Both the position numbers and the translations under genes were made by a program. Below are positions 46,400-58,747 of a stretch of 64,000 bases of DNA, piece after piece. The notes below the pieces were generated by a model, which saw only the letters and a list, made by a program, of their open reading frames with translations, was not told the origin of the DNA and did not search any database. How positions within the stretch are numbered: position 1 is the stretch's first letter; each line of letters begins with the position of its first letter. The stretch is from Agrobacterium arsenijevicii (GTDB taxonomy: Bacteria > Pseudomonadota > Alphaproteobacteria > Rhizobiales > Rhizobiaceae): assembly GCA_000949895.1 (NCBI GenBank), contig JWIT01000009.1, positions 1 through 64,000 of the forward strand, in the 5' to 3' direction.

Positions 46400-47470
46400 A
46401 TGCTTGAATTGCGAAACGTCTCGAAGATGGTCGGCGGTGAATATCATATTCACCCGACCGATCTGACGTTGCAGCGCGGAAGCCTGAACGTCCTGCTTGG
46501 ACCGACACTTTCGGGCAAGACGACGCTCATGCGGCTGATGGCCGGGCTGGACAAGCCAAGCGGTGGCACGATCCTTTTTAATGGAGAGGACGTGACGGGC
46601 TGGCCGGTGCAGAGGCGCAACGTCGCCATGGTCTATCAGCAGTTCATCAATTATCCGGCGCTCAGCGTTTACGAAAACATCGCCTCGCCGATGCGTGTCG
46701 CCGGCAAGGACAAGGCGACGATCGACAGGGAGGTCAGGAAGGCCGCCGAGCTTCTGAGGTTGACGCCCTATCTGGACCGCACGCCGCTCAACCTTTCCGG
46801 TGGCCAGCAACAGCGCACGGCACTTGCCCGCGCCATCGTCAAAAATGCCACTCTGGTGTTGCTCGACGAGCCGTTGGCAAATCTCGACTACAAGCTGCGC
46901 GAGGAATTGCGCGAGGAATTGCCGCGCATCTTTGCTGAATCCGGCGCTATCTTCGTTTATGCGACAACCGAACCTTCCGAAGCGTTACTTCTCGGTGGCA
47001 ATACCGCGACCCTGAACGAGGGAAAGGTGACGCAATTCAGCCGTACGATCGAGGTTTACCGGCGTCCGGTAGATATCGTGACCGCAAAAATCTTTGCCGA
47101 TCCGCCGCTCAACACCATCGATGTCATCAAGACGGGTGGGGCTTTCACCCGTGCTGACCATGCGGTCGTGACGGTGCCGGCGCATCTTGCCGCCATGCCG
47201 GATGGTCCCGTGACCATCGCTTTTCAGCCACATCATCTTTTCCCGCGTCAAAAGGGGCAGGCGGCGCAATCCATCCGGGCGCGAACGCTGATTTCGGAGA
47301 TCGCCGGATCGGAGAGCTTCGTCCATGTCGAATTTTCAGGCCAGCGCTGGGTCATGCTGGCGCAGGGCATTCACGACATCGAGCCGGACACGGAGATCGA
47401 GCTTTTTCTCGATACGCGGCACCTGATGGCTTTCGATGCACACGGCCACGCCATCGGCGAAGCGGCTTAA
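46400..47470 (+). CDS. glpS: Glycerol ABC transporter ATPase GlpS
   Basis: 356-residue ABC ATPase with a C-terminal TOBE-type domain. Walker A GPTLSGKT (34-41), signature LSGGQ (132-136) and Walker B LVLLDEP (D156, E157) are intact, but the H-loop reads VYATTEP where VYVTHDQ is expected, so the switch His is replaced by Thr190. With GlpT it forms a heterodimer in the glycerol importer known from Rhizobium leguminosarum. The combination with GlpT's altered signature predicts one impaired ATP site. glpT starts 12 bp downstream. Confidence 0.9.
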   Translation: MLELRNVSKMVGGEYHIHPTDLTLQRGSLNVLLGPTLSGKTTLMRLMAGLDKPSGGTILFNGEDVTGWPVQRRNVAMVYQQFINYPALSVYENIASPMRVAGKDKATIDREVRKAAELLRLTPYLDRTPLNLSGGQQQRTALARAIVKNATLVLLDEPLANLDYKLREELREELPRIFAESGAIFVYATTEPSEALLLGGNTATLNEGKVTQFSRTIEVYRRPVDIVTAKIFADPPLNTIDVIKTGGAFTRADHAVVTVPAHLAAMPDGPVTIAFQPHHLFPRQKGQAAQSIRARTLISEIAGSESFVHVEFSGQRWVMLAQGIHDIEPDTEIELFLDTRHLMAFDAHGHAIGEAA

Positions 47471-47482
47471 GGGAGATCGATC

Positions 47483-48553
<1,071 letters not shown>

Positions 48554-48555
48554 CC

Positions 48556-49422
<867 letters not shown>

Positions 49423-49425
49423 GAC

Positions 49426-50349
<924 letters not shown>

Positions 50350-50351
50350 CC

Positions 50352-50645
50352 ATGACGAAGATGCCCGATTTTACCTGGATGGCCTGGACCTGGCAGACGG
50401 CGGCCTTTTTCGGTGCCATTGCCGTGCTGCTGGTCGGCATGTGGTTCTGGGAATATTTCTTACCCGGCGGCAACCCCCGCTTCGGCCTGCTGCGTTTCGA
50501 GACCACGCGCGGCGATCGGCTGTTCATTTCGCTGCTTGGCAGCGCTTTCATTCATCTCGCATGGCTCGGGCTGGTCGGTCCGAACCTGTGGTGGGCTCTC
50601 GCTCTGTCGGCGGTTTACGCAATTGGCGTTTTCCGTTTCGTCTAG
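50352..50645 (+). CDS. glpU: Small membrane protein GlpU (DUF2160)
   Basis: 97-residue protein with two or three hydrophobic segments (WTWQTAAFFGAIAVLLVGMW; LISLLGSAFIHLAWLGLV-like; LWWALALSAVYAIGVF) and a polar middle loop rich in Arg. It belongs to DUF2160, found with glycerol ABC transporters of rhizobia. Its role is unknown; its position between permease and binding-protein genes suggests an accessory subunit. The real start is ATG 50352; the open frame extends far upstream through glpQ in another frame and is a shadow there. Confidence 0.85.
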   Translation: MTKMPDFTWMAWTWQTAAFFGAIAVLLVGMWFWEYFLPGGNPRFGLLRFETTRGDRLFISLLGSAFIHLAWLGLVGPNLWWALALSAVYAIGVFRFV

Positions 50646-50721
50646 GGCAGGAAGAAAGGTGCGGCGGAGGAAAACCGCACCAGGGAGACTTCGTGCAATC
50701 GCAACCCTTGGGAGGACTGAT

Positions 50722-52443
50722 ATGCGACGGCATCTGATGACGACGACGGCAGCCATGCTGCTGGCAATGACGGGTTCCGCTTTCGCCGGAATGGAGGAGG
50801 CAAAGCAATTTCTGGACAAGGAAATCGGCGATCTATCGTCGCTTTCGCGCGGCGATCAGGAAAAGGAACTGCAATGGTTTGTCGATGCCGCGAAACCTTT
50901 CGCGGGCATGGACATCAAGGTCGTTTCCGAATCTCTGACCACCCATGAATATGAATCCAAGGTTCTGGCACCGGCGTTTACCGCCATTACCGGCATCAAG
51001 GTCACGCACGATATCATCCAGGAAGGTGACGTCGTCGAAAAGATCCAGACCCAGATGCAGACCGGTCAGAACCTTTACGACGGCTGGGTCAACGACAGCG
51101 ACCTCATCGGCACGCACTGGCGTTACCAGCAGGTGCGCAACCTGACCGATTTCATGGCTAAAGAGGGTAAAGACGTTACCAACCCAGGCCTTGATCTCAA
51201 GGACTTCATCGGCAGCGCGTTTACGACGGCACCGGACAAGAAGCTCTACCAGCTTCCCGACCAGCAATTCGCAAACCTTTACTGGTTCCGTTACGACTGG
51301 TTCAACGACGACAAGAACAAGGCCGATTTCAAGGCCAAGTACGGTTATGACCTCGGTGTTCCCGTCAACTGGTCCGCTTATGAGGATATTGCCGAATTCT
51401 TCACCGGCCGCGAGGTCGGCGGCAAGAAAGTCTTCGGCCATATGGACTACGGCAAGAAGGACCCGTCGCTCGGCTGGCGCTTCACCGATGCCTGGCTTTC
51501 CATGGCCGGCAACGGCGACAAGGGCCTGCCGAACGGCCTGCCGGTCGATGAATGGGGTATCAAGGTCAACGACAAGTCCCAGCCGGTCGGTTCCTGCGTG
51601 GCACGCGGAGGTGATACCAACGGTCCCGCTTCGGTCTATTCCATCGAGAAGTATCTCGAATGGCTGAAGAAATATGCGCCGCCGGAAGCACAGGGCATGA
51701 CCTTCTCCGAATCCGGACCGGTGCCGGCGCAGGGCAACATCGCCCAGCAGATCTTCTGGTACACGGCGTTTACCGCCGATATGGCCAAGCCCGGCCTGCC
51801 AGTCGTGAGCGAGGACGGTTCGCCGAAATGGCGCGTGGCGCCGTCCCCGCATGGCGTCTACTGGAAGGACGGCATGAAGCTCGGTTATCAGGACGTGGGT
51901 TCTTGGACGCTGATGAAATCCACCCCCGACGACCGCGCCAAGGCCGCATGGCTCTATGCGCAGTTCGTGACTTCCAAGACCGTGGATGTGAAGAAGAGCC
52001 ATGTGGGTCTGACCTTCATTCGTGACAGCACCATCCACCACCAGAGCTTCACGGACCGTGCCACCAAGCTCGGCGGCCTCATCGAGTTCTATCGCTCGCC
52101 GGCTCGCGTGCAATGGTCGCCGACCGGCACCAACGTTCCTGACTATCCGAAGCTGGCGCAGCTTTGGTGGCAGGCGATCGGCGATGCATCCTCGGGTGCA
52201 AAGACCGCTCAAGCGGCAATGGACTCGCTCTGCGCCGAGCAGGAAAAGGTCATGAGCCGTCTGGAACGCGCCGGTGTACAGGGTGACATCGGCCCGAAGC
52301 TGGCGGAAGAACATGATATCGACTACTGGAACAAGGACGCCGTTTCGAAGGGTCATCTGGCGCCGCAGCTGAAGATTGCCAACGAAAAGGAAAAGCCGGT
52401 CACCGTCAATTACGACGAACTGGTCAAAAGCTGGCAGAAGTGA
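50722..52443 (+). CDS. glpV: Glycerol ABC transporter substrate-binding protein GlpV
   Basis: 573-residue exported binding protein. A signal peptide of 22 residues ends at GSAFA before GMEEAKQFL. The mature part is a large family-1 type binding protein (AFTAITGIKVTHDIIQEGDVVEKIQTQMQTG in outline; YDGWVNDSDLIGTHWRYQ; WRVAPSPHGVYWKDGMK). It captures glycerol in the periplasm for GlpPQ-ST. GGGAGG precedes the ATG. Two hairpins follow the stop, before glpK. Confidence 0.9.
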   Translation: MRRHLMTTTAAMLLAMTGSAFAGMEEAKQFLDKEIGDLSSLSRGDQEKELQWFVDAAKPFAGMDIKVVSESLTTHEYESKVLAPAFTAITGIKVTHDIIQEGDVVEKIQTQMQTGQNLYDGWVNDSDLIGTHWRYQQVRNLTDFMAKEGKDVTNPGLDLKDFIGSAFTTAPDKKLYQLPDQQFANLYWFRYDWFNDDKNKADFKAKYGYDLGVPVNWSAYEDIAEFFTGREVGGKKVFGHMDYGKKDPSLGWRFTDAWLSMAGNGDKGLPNGLPVDEWGIKVNDKSQPVGSCVARGGDTNGPASVYSIEKYLEWLKKYAPPEAQGMTFSESGPVPAQGNIAQQIFWYTAFTADMAKPGLPVVSEDGSPKWRVAPSPHGVYWKDGMKLGYQDVGSWTLMKSTPDDRAKAAWLYAQFVTSKTVDVKKSHVGLTFIRDSTIHHQSFTDRATKLGGLIEFYRSPARVQWSPTGTNVPDYPKLAQLWWQAIGDASSGAKTAQAAMDSLCAEQEKVMSRLERAGVQGDIGPKLAEEHDIDYWNKDAVSKGHLAPQLKIANEKEKPVTVNYDELVKSWQK

Positions 52444-52495
52444 TTTCTGCAAGAAATCTTAAACCGGGGCGGCTTGCCGCCCCGGTCATTTTGTT
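52442..52495 (+). terminator. Tandem hairpins between glpV and glpK
   Basis: GATTTCT-GCA-AGAAATC (52442-52458) is followed by a perfect 10-bp stem ACCGGGGCGG-CTTG-CCGCCCCGGT (52463-52486) and TCATTTTGTTT. The second looks like an intrinsic terminator, probably leaky, since glpK starts 26 bp later with no visible promoter of its own. Confidence 0.75.
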
Positions 52496-52512
52496 TGAAA
52501 GGGAGTAACATA

Positions 52513-54012
52513 ATGGGCGGTTATATTCTGGCGATCGATCAGGGGACGACATCGACGCGGTCGATGGTCTTTGATCGCGACATGCGGGTCATCGGTGTCG
52601 GACAGCGAGAATTTCCGCAGCATTTCCCGGCCTCCGGCTGGGTCGAACATGAGGCGGAGGATATCTGGAAAAGCGTGCTTGAAACGACCCGGCTGGCGCT
52701 TGCCGATGCCGGCATCGCCGCTTCCGATATCGAGGCGATCGGCATCACCAACCAGCGCGAAACGACCGTGCTCTGGGACCGGAACACGGGCGAGGCCGTG
52801 CACCGGGCCGTGGTCTGGCAGGATCGCCGCGCCGCACCGATCTGCGAGGATCTGAAGCGAAGGGGGCTGGAGCCGCTCTTTTCAAAAAAGACCGGATTGC
52901 TGCTCGATCCCTATTTTTCAGGCACCAAACTTAAATGGCTTCTGGATAGCGTCAGCGGCCTTCGCGAAAGGGCGGAGAAAGGGGAAATCTGCTTCGGTAC
53001 GGTCGACAGTTTCCTTATCTATCGCCTGACCGGTGGCCGCCGCCATGTGACCGACGCCACCAATGCCTCGCGAACGCTGATTTACAATATCGAGGACAAC
53101 GCCTGGGATGACGAGCTGTTGTCGATCCTCGAGATTCCCCGCGCCATGCTGCCGGAAGTGCTGGATTGCGCTGCCGATTTCGGCGTGACGGACAAATCGC
53201 TGCTGGGTGCTGAAATTCCGATCCTCGGTGTGGCCGGCGATCAGCAGGCGGCCGTCATCGGTAATGCCTGCTTCGAGCCCGGCATGATGAAATCCACTTA
53301 CGGCACCGGCTGCTTTGCGCTTCTCAATACCGGCACGGATCGCGTCGCCTCCACCAACCGGCTACTGACGACGATCGCTTACCGTCTCGATGGTGTGACG
53401 ACCTATGCGCTGGAAGGCTCGATCTTCATTGCAGGTGCCGCGGTGCAATGGCTACGTGATGAGCTTGGCTTTATCTCGGTTGCCTCCGAAGTCAGCGCGC
53501 TTGCCGAAAAGGCCGATCCCAATCAGCGCGTCTATCTCGTTCCGGCCTTCACCGGTCTTGGCGCGCCCTATTGGGATGCTGAAGCGCGTGGTGCGATTTT
53601 TGGCCTGACGCGCGGCACCGGACCTGCGGAGTTTGCGCGCGCGGCGCTGGAAAGCGTGGCCTATCAGACATTTGATCTGCTGGATGCCATGCGCAAGGAC
53701 TGGGCGGGCGATAACGGCAAAACGGTTCTGCGGGTTGATGGCGGCATGGTCGCCTCCGACTGGACCATGCAGCGGCTGGCCGATGTTCTCGCCGCACCGG
53801 TCGACCGGCCGGTATTTCTGGAAACGACAATTCTGGGTGCTGCCTGGCTCGCAGCATCGCGTGCCGGTATCTGGCCAGACCGCGAGGCGTTTGCCGCCCA
53901 TTGGAGACGGGACCGCCGTTTCAATCCCGATATGGATGAGACGGAGCGGAAAAGCGCCATCGCCGGCTGGCGTGATAGCGTCGGCCGTTGCCTGTCAAAA
54001 CGGGAAGGCTAA
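52513..54012 (+). CDS. glpK: Glycerol kinase GlpK
   Basis: 499-residue FGGY-family kinase phosphorylating glycerol to glycerol 3-phosphate. [42 protein letters not shown] in outline, and [20 protein letters not shown] are the usual signatures. Its product is the substrate of GlpD and probably the inducer seen by GlpR. It ends the glp operon, convergent with the LysR gene. GGGAG precedes the ATG. Confidence 0.95.
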   Translation: MGGYILAIDQGTTSTRSMVFDRDMRVIGVGQREFPQHFPASGWVEHEAEDIWKSVLETTRLALADAGIAASDIEAIGITNQRETTVLWDRNTGEAVHRAVVWQDRRAAPICEDLKRRGLEPLFSKKTGLLLDPYFSGTKLKWLLDSVSGLRERAEKGEICFGTVDSFLIYRLTGGRRHVTDATNASRTLIYNIEDNAWDDELLSILEIPRAMLPEVLDCAADFGVTDKSLLGAEIPILGVAGDQQAAVIGNACFEPGMMKSTYGTGCFALLNTGTDRVASTNRLLTTIAYRLDGVTTYALEGSIFIAGAAVQWLRDELGFISVASEVSALAEKADPNQRVYLVPAFTGLGAPYWDAEARGAIFGLTRGTGPAEFARAALESVAYQTFDLLDAMRKDWAGDNGKTVLRVDGGMVASDWTMQRLADVLAAPVDRPVFLETTILGAAWLAASRAGIWPDREAFAAHWRRDRRFNPDMDETERKSAIAGWRDSVGRCLSKREG

Positions 54013-54067
54013 AGTATTTCCAGCAAAAGCATGAAGCGGTTCTGTGTCTGGAGATGAGCCAAGGGCG

Positions 54068-54928
54068 CTACGCGAAACTGCCCGGTGCGATGCTTTTGCT
54101 GGAGACCAGATCGGAAAGGGCGCGCACCAGTTTTGTGTCCGCGCCCTTGCTGGGCTGAAGCACAAATTCCACATCCTCGAGTGCCGGCAGCACGTCCGCC
54201 GCAATCTCCTTGAGACCGGCGGGCGCCATACTGCGCGGCTGCACCAGAATGCCCATGCCCGCTCTTGCCGCAGCGGTGAGACCGCTGAGGCTGCCGCAGG
54301 TGCAGACGATGCGCCATACAAGCCCGGCCCGGTCCAGCGCTTCCTGCGCCGCCTTTCGGGTGATGCTCGGCGGCGGAAAGGCGATCAGTGGCAAGGCGTC
54401 CGGCTGGTTCAGCATCCGCTCCGGATCGCGCGCCAGCCATACAAGAGGTTCGCGGTAAAGGAAGTGGCCAAGCTTGTCGCCGAGCCGGCGTTTGGCAAGC
54501 ACGACATCCAACTCGCCATTGTCCTGCATCTGGTAAAGCACGCCGCTCAGCGAAACCGTCAGTTCCAGATCCACCAGCGGATAAAGACGGATGAACTCCT
54601 CCAGAATGGCGGTCAGCCGGCTGGCGACGAAATCTTCGGAGACGCCGAGCCTCAACCGCCCGCGCAAACGGGTTTCGCTAAACAATGACGCGACCTTGCT
54701 GTCGATCTCCAGCATATTACGGGCATAACCGAGCAGCGCCTCGCCTTCGCCTGTCAGCTTCACCTGATGGGTGCTGCGCGCGATCAACCGGCGGCCAAGT
54801 GTTGCCTCCAGCCTTTGAATATGCTGGCTGACAGTGGATTGGCCAACGCCCAGCCGTTCGGCCGCCAGCGTAAAGCTGCCGGTTTGCTGAAGCATCACGA
54901 AGCTGGCAAGATGTTGAAGGTTCAGCAT
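54068..54928 (-). CDS. LysR family transcriptional regulator
   Basis: 286-residue LysR regulator: N-terminal winged helix (LQHLASFVMLQQTGSFTLAAERLGVGQSTVSQHIQRLE in outline) and a periplasmic-binding-like effector domain from about residue 90 (RGRLRLGVSEDFVASRL). It is divergent from the SBF-type transporter, separated by about 100 bp, and therefore most likely controls it. The ligand is unknown. Confidence 0.88.
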   Translation of the reverse strand: MLNLQHLASFVMLQQTGSFTLAAERLGVGQSTVSQHIQRLEATLGRRLIARSTHQVKLTGEGEALLGYARNMLEIDSKVASLFSETRLRGRLRLGVSEDFVASRLTAILEEFIRLYPLVDLELTVSLSGVLYQMQDNGELDVVLAKRRLGDKLGHFLYREPLVWLARDPERMLNQPDALPLIAFPPPSITRKAAQEALDRAGLVWRIVCTCGSLSGLTAAARAGMGILVQPRSMAPAGLKEIAADVLPALEDVEFVLQPSKGADTKLVRALSDLVSSKSIAPGSFA

Positions 54929-55027
54929 TTATCTAACTTTGTGATAACTGTTAGTCTTTGCATCCGAATTCATGATGAGCGATAGTGCTGGATATTTCAA
55001 GCAAAACCGATGCCGGAAAGACCTTCC

Positions 55028-56047
55028 ATGACCCGCTTCCTGCCCGACCGTTTCACCATGATGCTGGTGGCCACCGTGATTTTGGCTTCTTTTCTGCCGA
55101 TCAGCGGCCAGCCAGCGGAATATTTTGGTCTTGCGACGAAACTGGCAATCGCATTGCTGTTTTTTCTCCACGGCGCGCGGCTTTCGCGGGATGTGGTGAT
55201 TGCGGGCATTCTGCACTGGCGCCTGCATCTGGCGATCCTTCTCGTCACATTCGGCCTTTTCCCGTTGCTGGGCGTGGCGATTGGTTTCATTCCCGACAGT
55301 ATTCTGCCGGCACCGCTTTATATGGGCGTGCTGTTTCTCTGCGTCTTGCCGTCAACCGTGCAATCTTCCATCGCGTTTACGTCCATGGCGGGCGGAAACG
55401 TGCCTGCCGCAATCTGTTCGGCCTCCGCATCGAATATTTTTGGAATGGTGCTGACCCCGCTGCTGGTCGGTCTTTTGTTCACGGTCGGTGGGCATGGCGG
55501 TGGATTTTCGCTGGATGCGTTCTTGCAAATCTTCCTGCAACTGCTTTTGCCCTTCATCGCGGGCCAGGTGCTGCAGCCCTGGATCGGCGACTGGATCAGG
55601 GCACGCAAGAAATTGCTGTCCCCGGTTGATCGCGGCTCCATCCTGATGGTGGTTTATCTCGCCTTTTCCGAGGCGGTTATCGAAGGCATATGGCAGACGT
55701 TTTCCGTACGCGACATCGGCGTGGTCATCGTCATCAACACGGTTCTTCTGGCGCTGGTCCTCTGCGTGACAATGTTTGGCAGCCGGGCGCTCGGTTTCGA
55801 CAAGGCGGATGAAATCACCATCACCTTCTGCGGATCGAAAAAGAGCCTTGCCAGCGGCGTGCCCATGGCGGGCGCGATCTTCGCCGGCCAGAGCATAGGC
55901 GCGATCGTCCTGCCGATCATGCTTTTCCATCAGGTTCAGCTGATGGTCTGTGCGGTGCTGGCTCAGCGTTACGCTCGCAAGGCCCATGAAAAAGCCGCGA
56001 TAGCGAAACTGGCTGGTGCGGAGGCTGCTGCAGCGTCCGCCCGCTGA
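55028..56047 (+). CDS. Bile acid:sodium symporter family (SBF-like) transporter
   Basis: 339-residue membrane protein with about ten hydrophobic segments, of the SBF-like (PF13593) group. Landmarks are ALLFFLHGARLS, LPSTVQSSIAFTSMAGGNVPAAICSASASN (in outline) and TFCGSKKSLASGVPMAGAIF. The substrate is not known; relatives transport organic anions or have unassigned roles. I start at ATG 55028 behind GGAAAG; the ATG at 55010 is an alternative. A strong terminator follows. It is probably under the divergent LysR regulator. Confidence 0.87.
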   Translation: MTRFLPDRFTMMLVATVILASFLPISGQPAEYFGLATKLAIALLFFLHGARLSRDVVIAGILHWRLHLAILLVTFGLFPLLGVAIGFIPDSILPAPLYMGVLFLCVLPSTVQSSIAFTSMAGGNVPAAICSASASNIFGMVLTPLLVGLLFTVGGHGGGFSLDAFLQIFLQLLLPFIAGQVLQPWIGDWIRARKKLLSPVDRGSILMVVYLAFSEAVIEGIWQTFSVRDIGVVIVINTVLLALVLCVTMFGSRALGFDKADEITITFCGSKKSLASGVPMAGAIFAGQSIGAIVLPIMLFHQVQLMVCAVLAQRYARKAHEKAAIAKLAGAEAAAASAR

Positions 56048-56068
56048 GGAGCAATTTTTACCAGACGA

Positions 56069-56100
56069 AAAAACGGCCCCGGAAGGGGCCGTTTCTTTTT
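56069..56100 (+). terminator. Terminator of the SBF transporter gene
   Basis: AACGGCCCC-GGAA-GGGGCCGTT, a perfect 9-bp stem with tetraloop, followed by TCTTTTT. Preceding A residues may let it serve the convergent heat-shock gene as well. Confidence 0.93.
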
Positions 56101-56115
56101 GCATTCTGGAAAAGC

Positions 56116-56598
56116 TTAGTTGACTTGGGCCGGCGTGATCTGGGCTTCGATCGTCTTCGGTGCATCGGCGCTGTCGGACGAGATCGCGATGCGGCGCGGT
56201 TTCATGGCTTCCGGAATATTGCGGACGAGATCGATGTGAAGCAGGCCGTTCTTCAAGGAAGCGGTCTGGACTTCGACGTGGTCGGCGAGCTGGAAGCGGC
56301 GTTCGAAAGCGCGTGTGGCGATGCCACGATACAGGAATTCGCCTTCGGATGACTTCTCATCTGCGGACTTCTCAGCTTTCACCGTCAGCGTATTGGCGCG
56401 GGATTCGATGCTGAGTTCGGTTTCATCGAAACCGGCAACGGCCATGGTGATACGATAGGTGTTTTCACCGGTCCGTTCGATATTGTAGGGCGGATAGGAC
56501 TGGGCCTGTTCGGGCTGGCCGAGGCCGTCGAGCATCGAAAAAAGGCGGTCGAAACCGACGGTGGAGCGATAGAGGGGAGAAAAATCGACGTGACGCAT
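56116..56598 (-). CDS. Small heat-shock protein (Hsp20/IbpA type)
   Basis: 160-residue alpha-crystallin-type chaperone that holds unfolding proteins. YPPYNIERTGENTYRITMAVAGF starts the alpha-crystallin domain (about residues 38-130), with FLYRGIATRAFERRFQLAD and GLLHIDLVRNIPEAMKPR completing it. The ATG at 56598 has AAGGAGG five bases upstream; the open frame extends 43 codons into the 5' untranslated region. Expression is doubly heat-regulated by sequence: an RpoH-type promoter and a ROSE-type thermosensor lie upstream. Confidence 0.93.
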   Translation of the reverse strand: MRHVDFSPLYRSTVGFDRLFSMLDGLGQPEQAQSYPPYNIERTGENTYRITMAVAGFDETELSIESRANTLTVKAEKSADEKSSEGEFLYRGIATRAFERRFQLADHVEVQTASLKNGLLHIDLVRNIPEAMKPRRIAISSDSADAPKTIEAQITPAQVN

Positions 56599-56692
56599 GG
56601 TGTCCTCCTTATGAAGCGACTGTTTGCGGTTAATCCGGCGTCCCGTTCTGGCGACGGCCGGACATATGGCGCGGTCCCGTTCTGGCGACCGC
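56599..56692 (-). promoter_or_regulatory. ROSE-type RNA thermometer in the hsp20 leader
   Basis: The leader of about 95 nt contains two hairpins built on the repeated GTCGCCAGAACGGGAC, and ends with TCGCT (56615-56619) facing the ribosome site AAGGAGG (56604-56610). The U(U/C)GCU motif pairing with AGGAGG is the hallmark of ROSE elements, which melt on heating to free the ribosome site. Confidence 0.8.
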
Positions 56693-56699
56693 ATGAATG

Positions 56700-56728
56700 A
56701 GATGGGAATGGCTTGATGCCGCGTCAAG
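56700..56728 (-). promoter_or_regulatory. RpoH (sigma-32) promoter of hsp20
   Basis: On the minus strand CTTGAC (56723-56728) and CCATCT (56700-56705) are 17 bp apart, matching the alphaproteobacterial heat-shock consensus CTTGAC-N17-CYTATNT-like. Transcription would start near 56692, at the top of the ROSE leader. Confidence 0.7.
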
Positions 56729-56983
56729 GGGGCGCATCAAGGCGGAAAAGGCGAGAGCAACATGAACCATGGCTGAACATCCGGTTCCAGCATCGTTCAG
56801 TTTGAGAGCCATAAACATCGGTCATCGGAGACTTGCTCCGTGGCAGAAGCAATAACGTCCCTTCTTCTTCTGTCCTATTCGCCGGAACCGCGACTGCTTT
56901 AACCGACGGTTCCGGCAATTTTTTCTTTGACCTTCGCTCGCCGCCGACCTATCCCGAAAAGGCAGAGAAGCCGGAAAAGACCG

Positions 56984-57925
56984 ATGATCGAAGCCACATT
57001 GCGCGAGAGCGAAGACAACCCGGTTCCCGGCAACCATACCGTCGGTTATTTCACCGGCCATGGTGGCAAACAGCTTCGATATGCGATCTTCCGCTCTGGT
57101 CGGCACATCGCGCGCGGAACCGTGGTTCTGCTGCACGGCCGGAACGAATGTATCGAGAAATATTTCGAAACGATCAGCGATCTGACGGCTCTAGGTTTCT
57201 GGGTTGCGACCTTCGATACACGCGGGCAGGGCGGTTCCGAGAGGCTGCTGAAGAAGCCGGGCGCCGGGCATGTGCGGCGGTTTTCCGATTATCAGCGGGA
57301 TATTAGCCTTTTTCTCGAACAGGTGGTGCTGCCGGATACGCGGCTACCATTCTTCATGATCGCGCATTCCACCGGCGCGCTTGCGGCACTTGCCGCAGCG
57401 CCCGACCTGTCGAACAGGATCGAGCGTCTGGCGCTTTGTTCGCCCTTTATCGAGCTGGACAGCCAGCAATCCGTTCCCTCACCCGTCATCCGGCTGGTCG
57501 CGACTGTTTTAAGTCTCGCTGGCCTTGGAAGTGTCCAACTCGGCAAGGACCAGCGTGAACGGGATTTTGACGGCAACCCGCTGACGTCGGATGCCAGACG
57601 CTTTGCAAGGAATGTTTCTTTGCACCGGCAATGTCCGGAACTGTTCATCGGCGCACCAACGGCGCGTTGGCTCTATGAAGCGCTGAAGACCATGGCGCGG
57701 GTGACGCGTCAGGACCATTTGACGAACATAACCATTCCAACGCTTATTCTGGCGCCGATGCTGGACACGATCACGCCCTACAAGGCGCAGGAAGAGTTGT
57801 CGCGTAATTTCCGGGCGGCGCAGCTTCTTCCCGTAACCGGCGCACGCCACGAACTGCTGCATGAGCGCGACGTTTTCCGCAAACAGGCGCTGGCGGCCAT
57901 CGACGCGTTTTTCGCGCCGGAATGA
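56984..57925 (+). CDS. Alpha/beta hydrolase, lysophospholipase-like (PldB type)
   Basis: 313-residue serine hydrolase of the lysophospholipase L2/monoacylglycerol lipase type. VVLLHGRNECIEKYFETISDL holds the oxyanion region, FFMIAHSTGALAAL the nucleophile elbow (H-S-T-G), APMLDTITPY the acid Asp, and ARHELLHERD the catalytic His. There is no signal peptide. I start at ATG 56984 behind GGAAAAG. It stands alone between the divergent heat-shock gene and the convergent HisN-type gene. Confidence 0.85.
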   Translation: MIEATLRESEDNPVPGNHTVGYFTGHGGKQLRYAIFRSGRHIARGTVVLLHGRNECIEKYFETISDLTALGFWVATFDTRGQGGSERLLKKPGAGHVRRFSDYQRDISLFLEQVVLPDTRLPFFMIAHSTGALAALAAAPDLSNRIERLALCSPFIELDSQQSVPSPVIRLVATVLSLAGLGSVQLGKDQRERDFDGNPLTSDARRFARNVSLHRQCPELFIGAPTARWLYEALKTMARVTRQDHLTNITIPTLILAPMLDTITPYKAQEELSRNFRAAQLLPVTGARHELLHERDVFRKQALAAIDAFFAPE

Positions 57926-57970
57926 TGCGGGGATGGCGCGGTTTGCGCCATCCAATTTCAACGATACGGT

Positions 57971-58747
57971 CTATAGTTTCGAAAGAATGGCGAGTGCCTG
58001 TTCGTGCACGGCTTTGGAGCCGGCAGCGAGGATGCGGCCGCCATTTTCCGGGCGCCCGCCATCCCAGGTGGTGATGATGCCGCCGGCCTGCTCGATCACC
58101 GGAATGAGCGCGCCGACGTCATAGGGCTTCAGGCCGGATTCGATCACCAGATCGACATGGCCGGCAGCGAGCAGGCAATAGGCGTAACAATCCACGCCAT
58201 AACGGAAGAGGCGGACCTGGTCCTGCACCTTATCGTAAAAGGGCTTTTCCTCAGCGGTGAAGATGTGGGGTGTCGTAGTGAACAGCACCGCATCCGACAG
58301 TGACGTGCATTCGCGCGTATGGATCTTGCGCTCGCCATCCGGTCCGAAATACCAGGCGGCTTCGCCGTCGGCAAAATAACGCTCTTTGGTGAAGGGCTGG
58401 TCCATGATGCCCATCGCGGCGCGACCGGACGACTGGAAGCCGATCAGCGTACCCCAGACCGGCACGCCGGAAATGAAGGCGCGTGTGCCGTCGATCGGAT
58501 CGATAACCCAGATATGTTCGCGGTCGAGACCGACGTTGCCGTGTTCTTCGCCAAGAATGCCGTGCTGCGGGAAACGCGCCTCGATGAGGGCGCGAATGGC
58601 GCTCTCCGCTGCCTGATCGCCTTCCGTTACCGGATCATAGCCACCATCCTGCTTGTTGGTGACGGCAATGCCCGTGCGGAAGCGGGGGAGCGTTTCAGCG
58701 CTGGCGGCGTCGGCAAGTTTGAAGAAGAAATCCCGGTCGGGCAGCAT
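57971..58747 (-). CDS. hisN: Inositol monophosphatase family, histidinol-phosphatase type (HisN)
   Basis: 258-residue Mg-dependent phosphatase. The family motifs are HGILGEEHG (metal-binding Glu), WVIDPIDGTRAFISGVPVWGT (the DPxDGT motif) and GLKPYDVGALIPVIEQAGG near the C terminus. Proteins with this TRAF..G..VWGT pattern are usually histidinol-phosphatase rather than inositol phosphatase, so hisN is the better symbol, but activity cannot be read from sequence. I start at 58747 with TGAGG seven bases upstream; 58759 is possible. Confidence 0.85.
   Translation of the reverse strand: MLPDRDFFFKLADAASAETLPRFRTGIAVTNKQDGGYDPVTEGDQAAESAIRALIEARFPQHGILGEEHGNVGLDREHIWVIDPIDGTRAFISGVPVWGTLIGFQSSGRAAMGIMDQPFTKERYFADGEAAWYFGPDGERKIHTRECTSLSDAVLFTTTPHIFTAEEKPFYDKVQDQVRLFRYGVDCYAYCLLAAGHVDLVIESGLKPYDVGALIPVIEQAGGIITTWDGGRPENGGRILAAGSKAVHEQALAILSKL

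Noticed and set aside
46362..46400. GlpS as a pseudogene because of its missing switch His
   Set aside because: Length, Walker motifs and LSGGQ are intact and the change matches a complementary change in GlpT, so it looks functional.
50833..52452. 539-codon open frame on the minus strand
   Set aside because: Antisense to glpV, which has a signal peptide and family motifs; no ribosome site and no recognisable domain.
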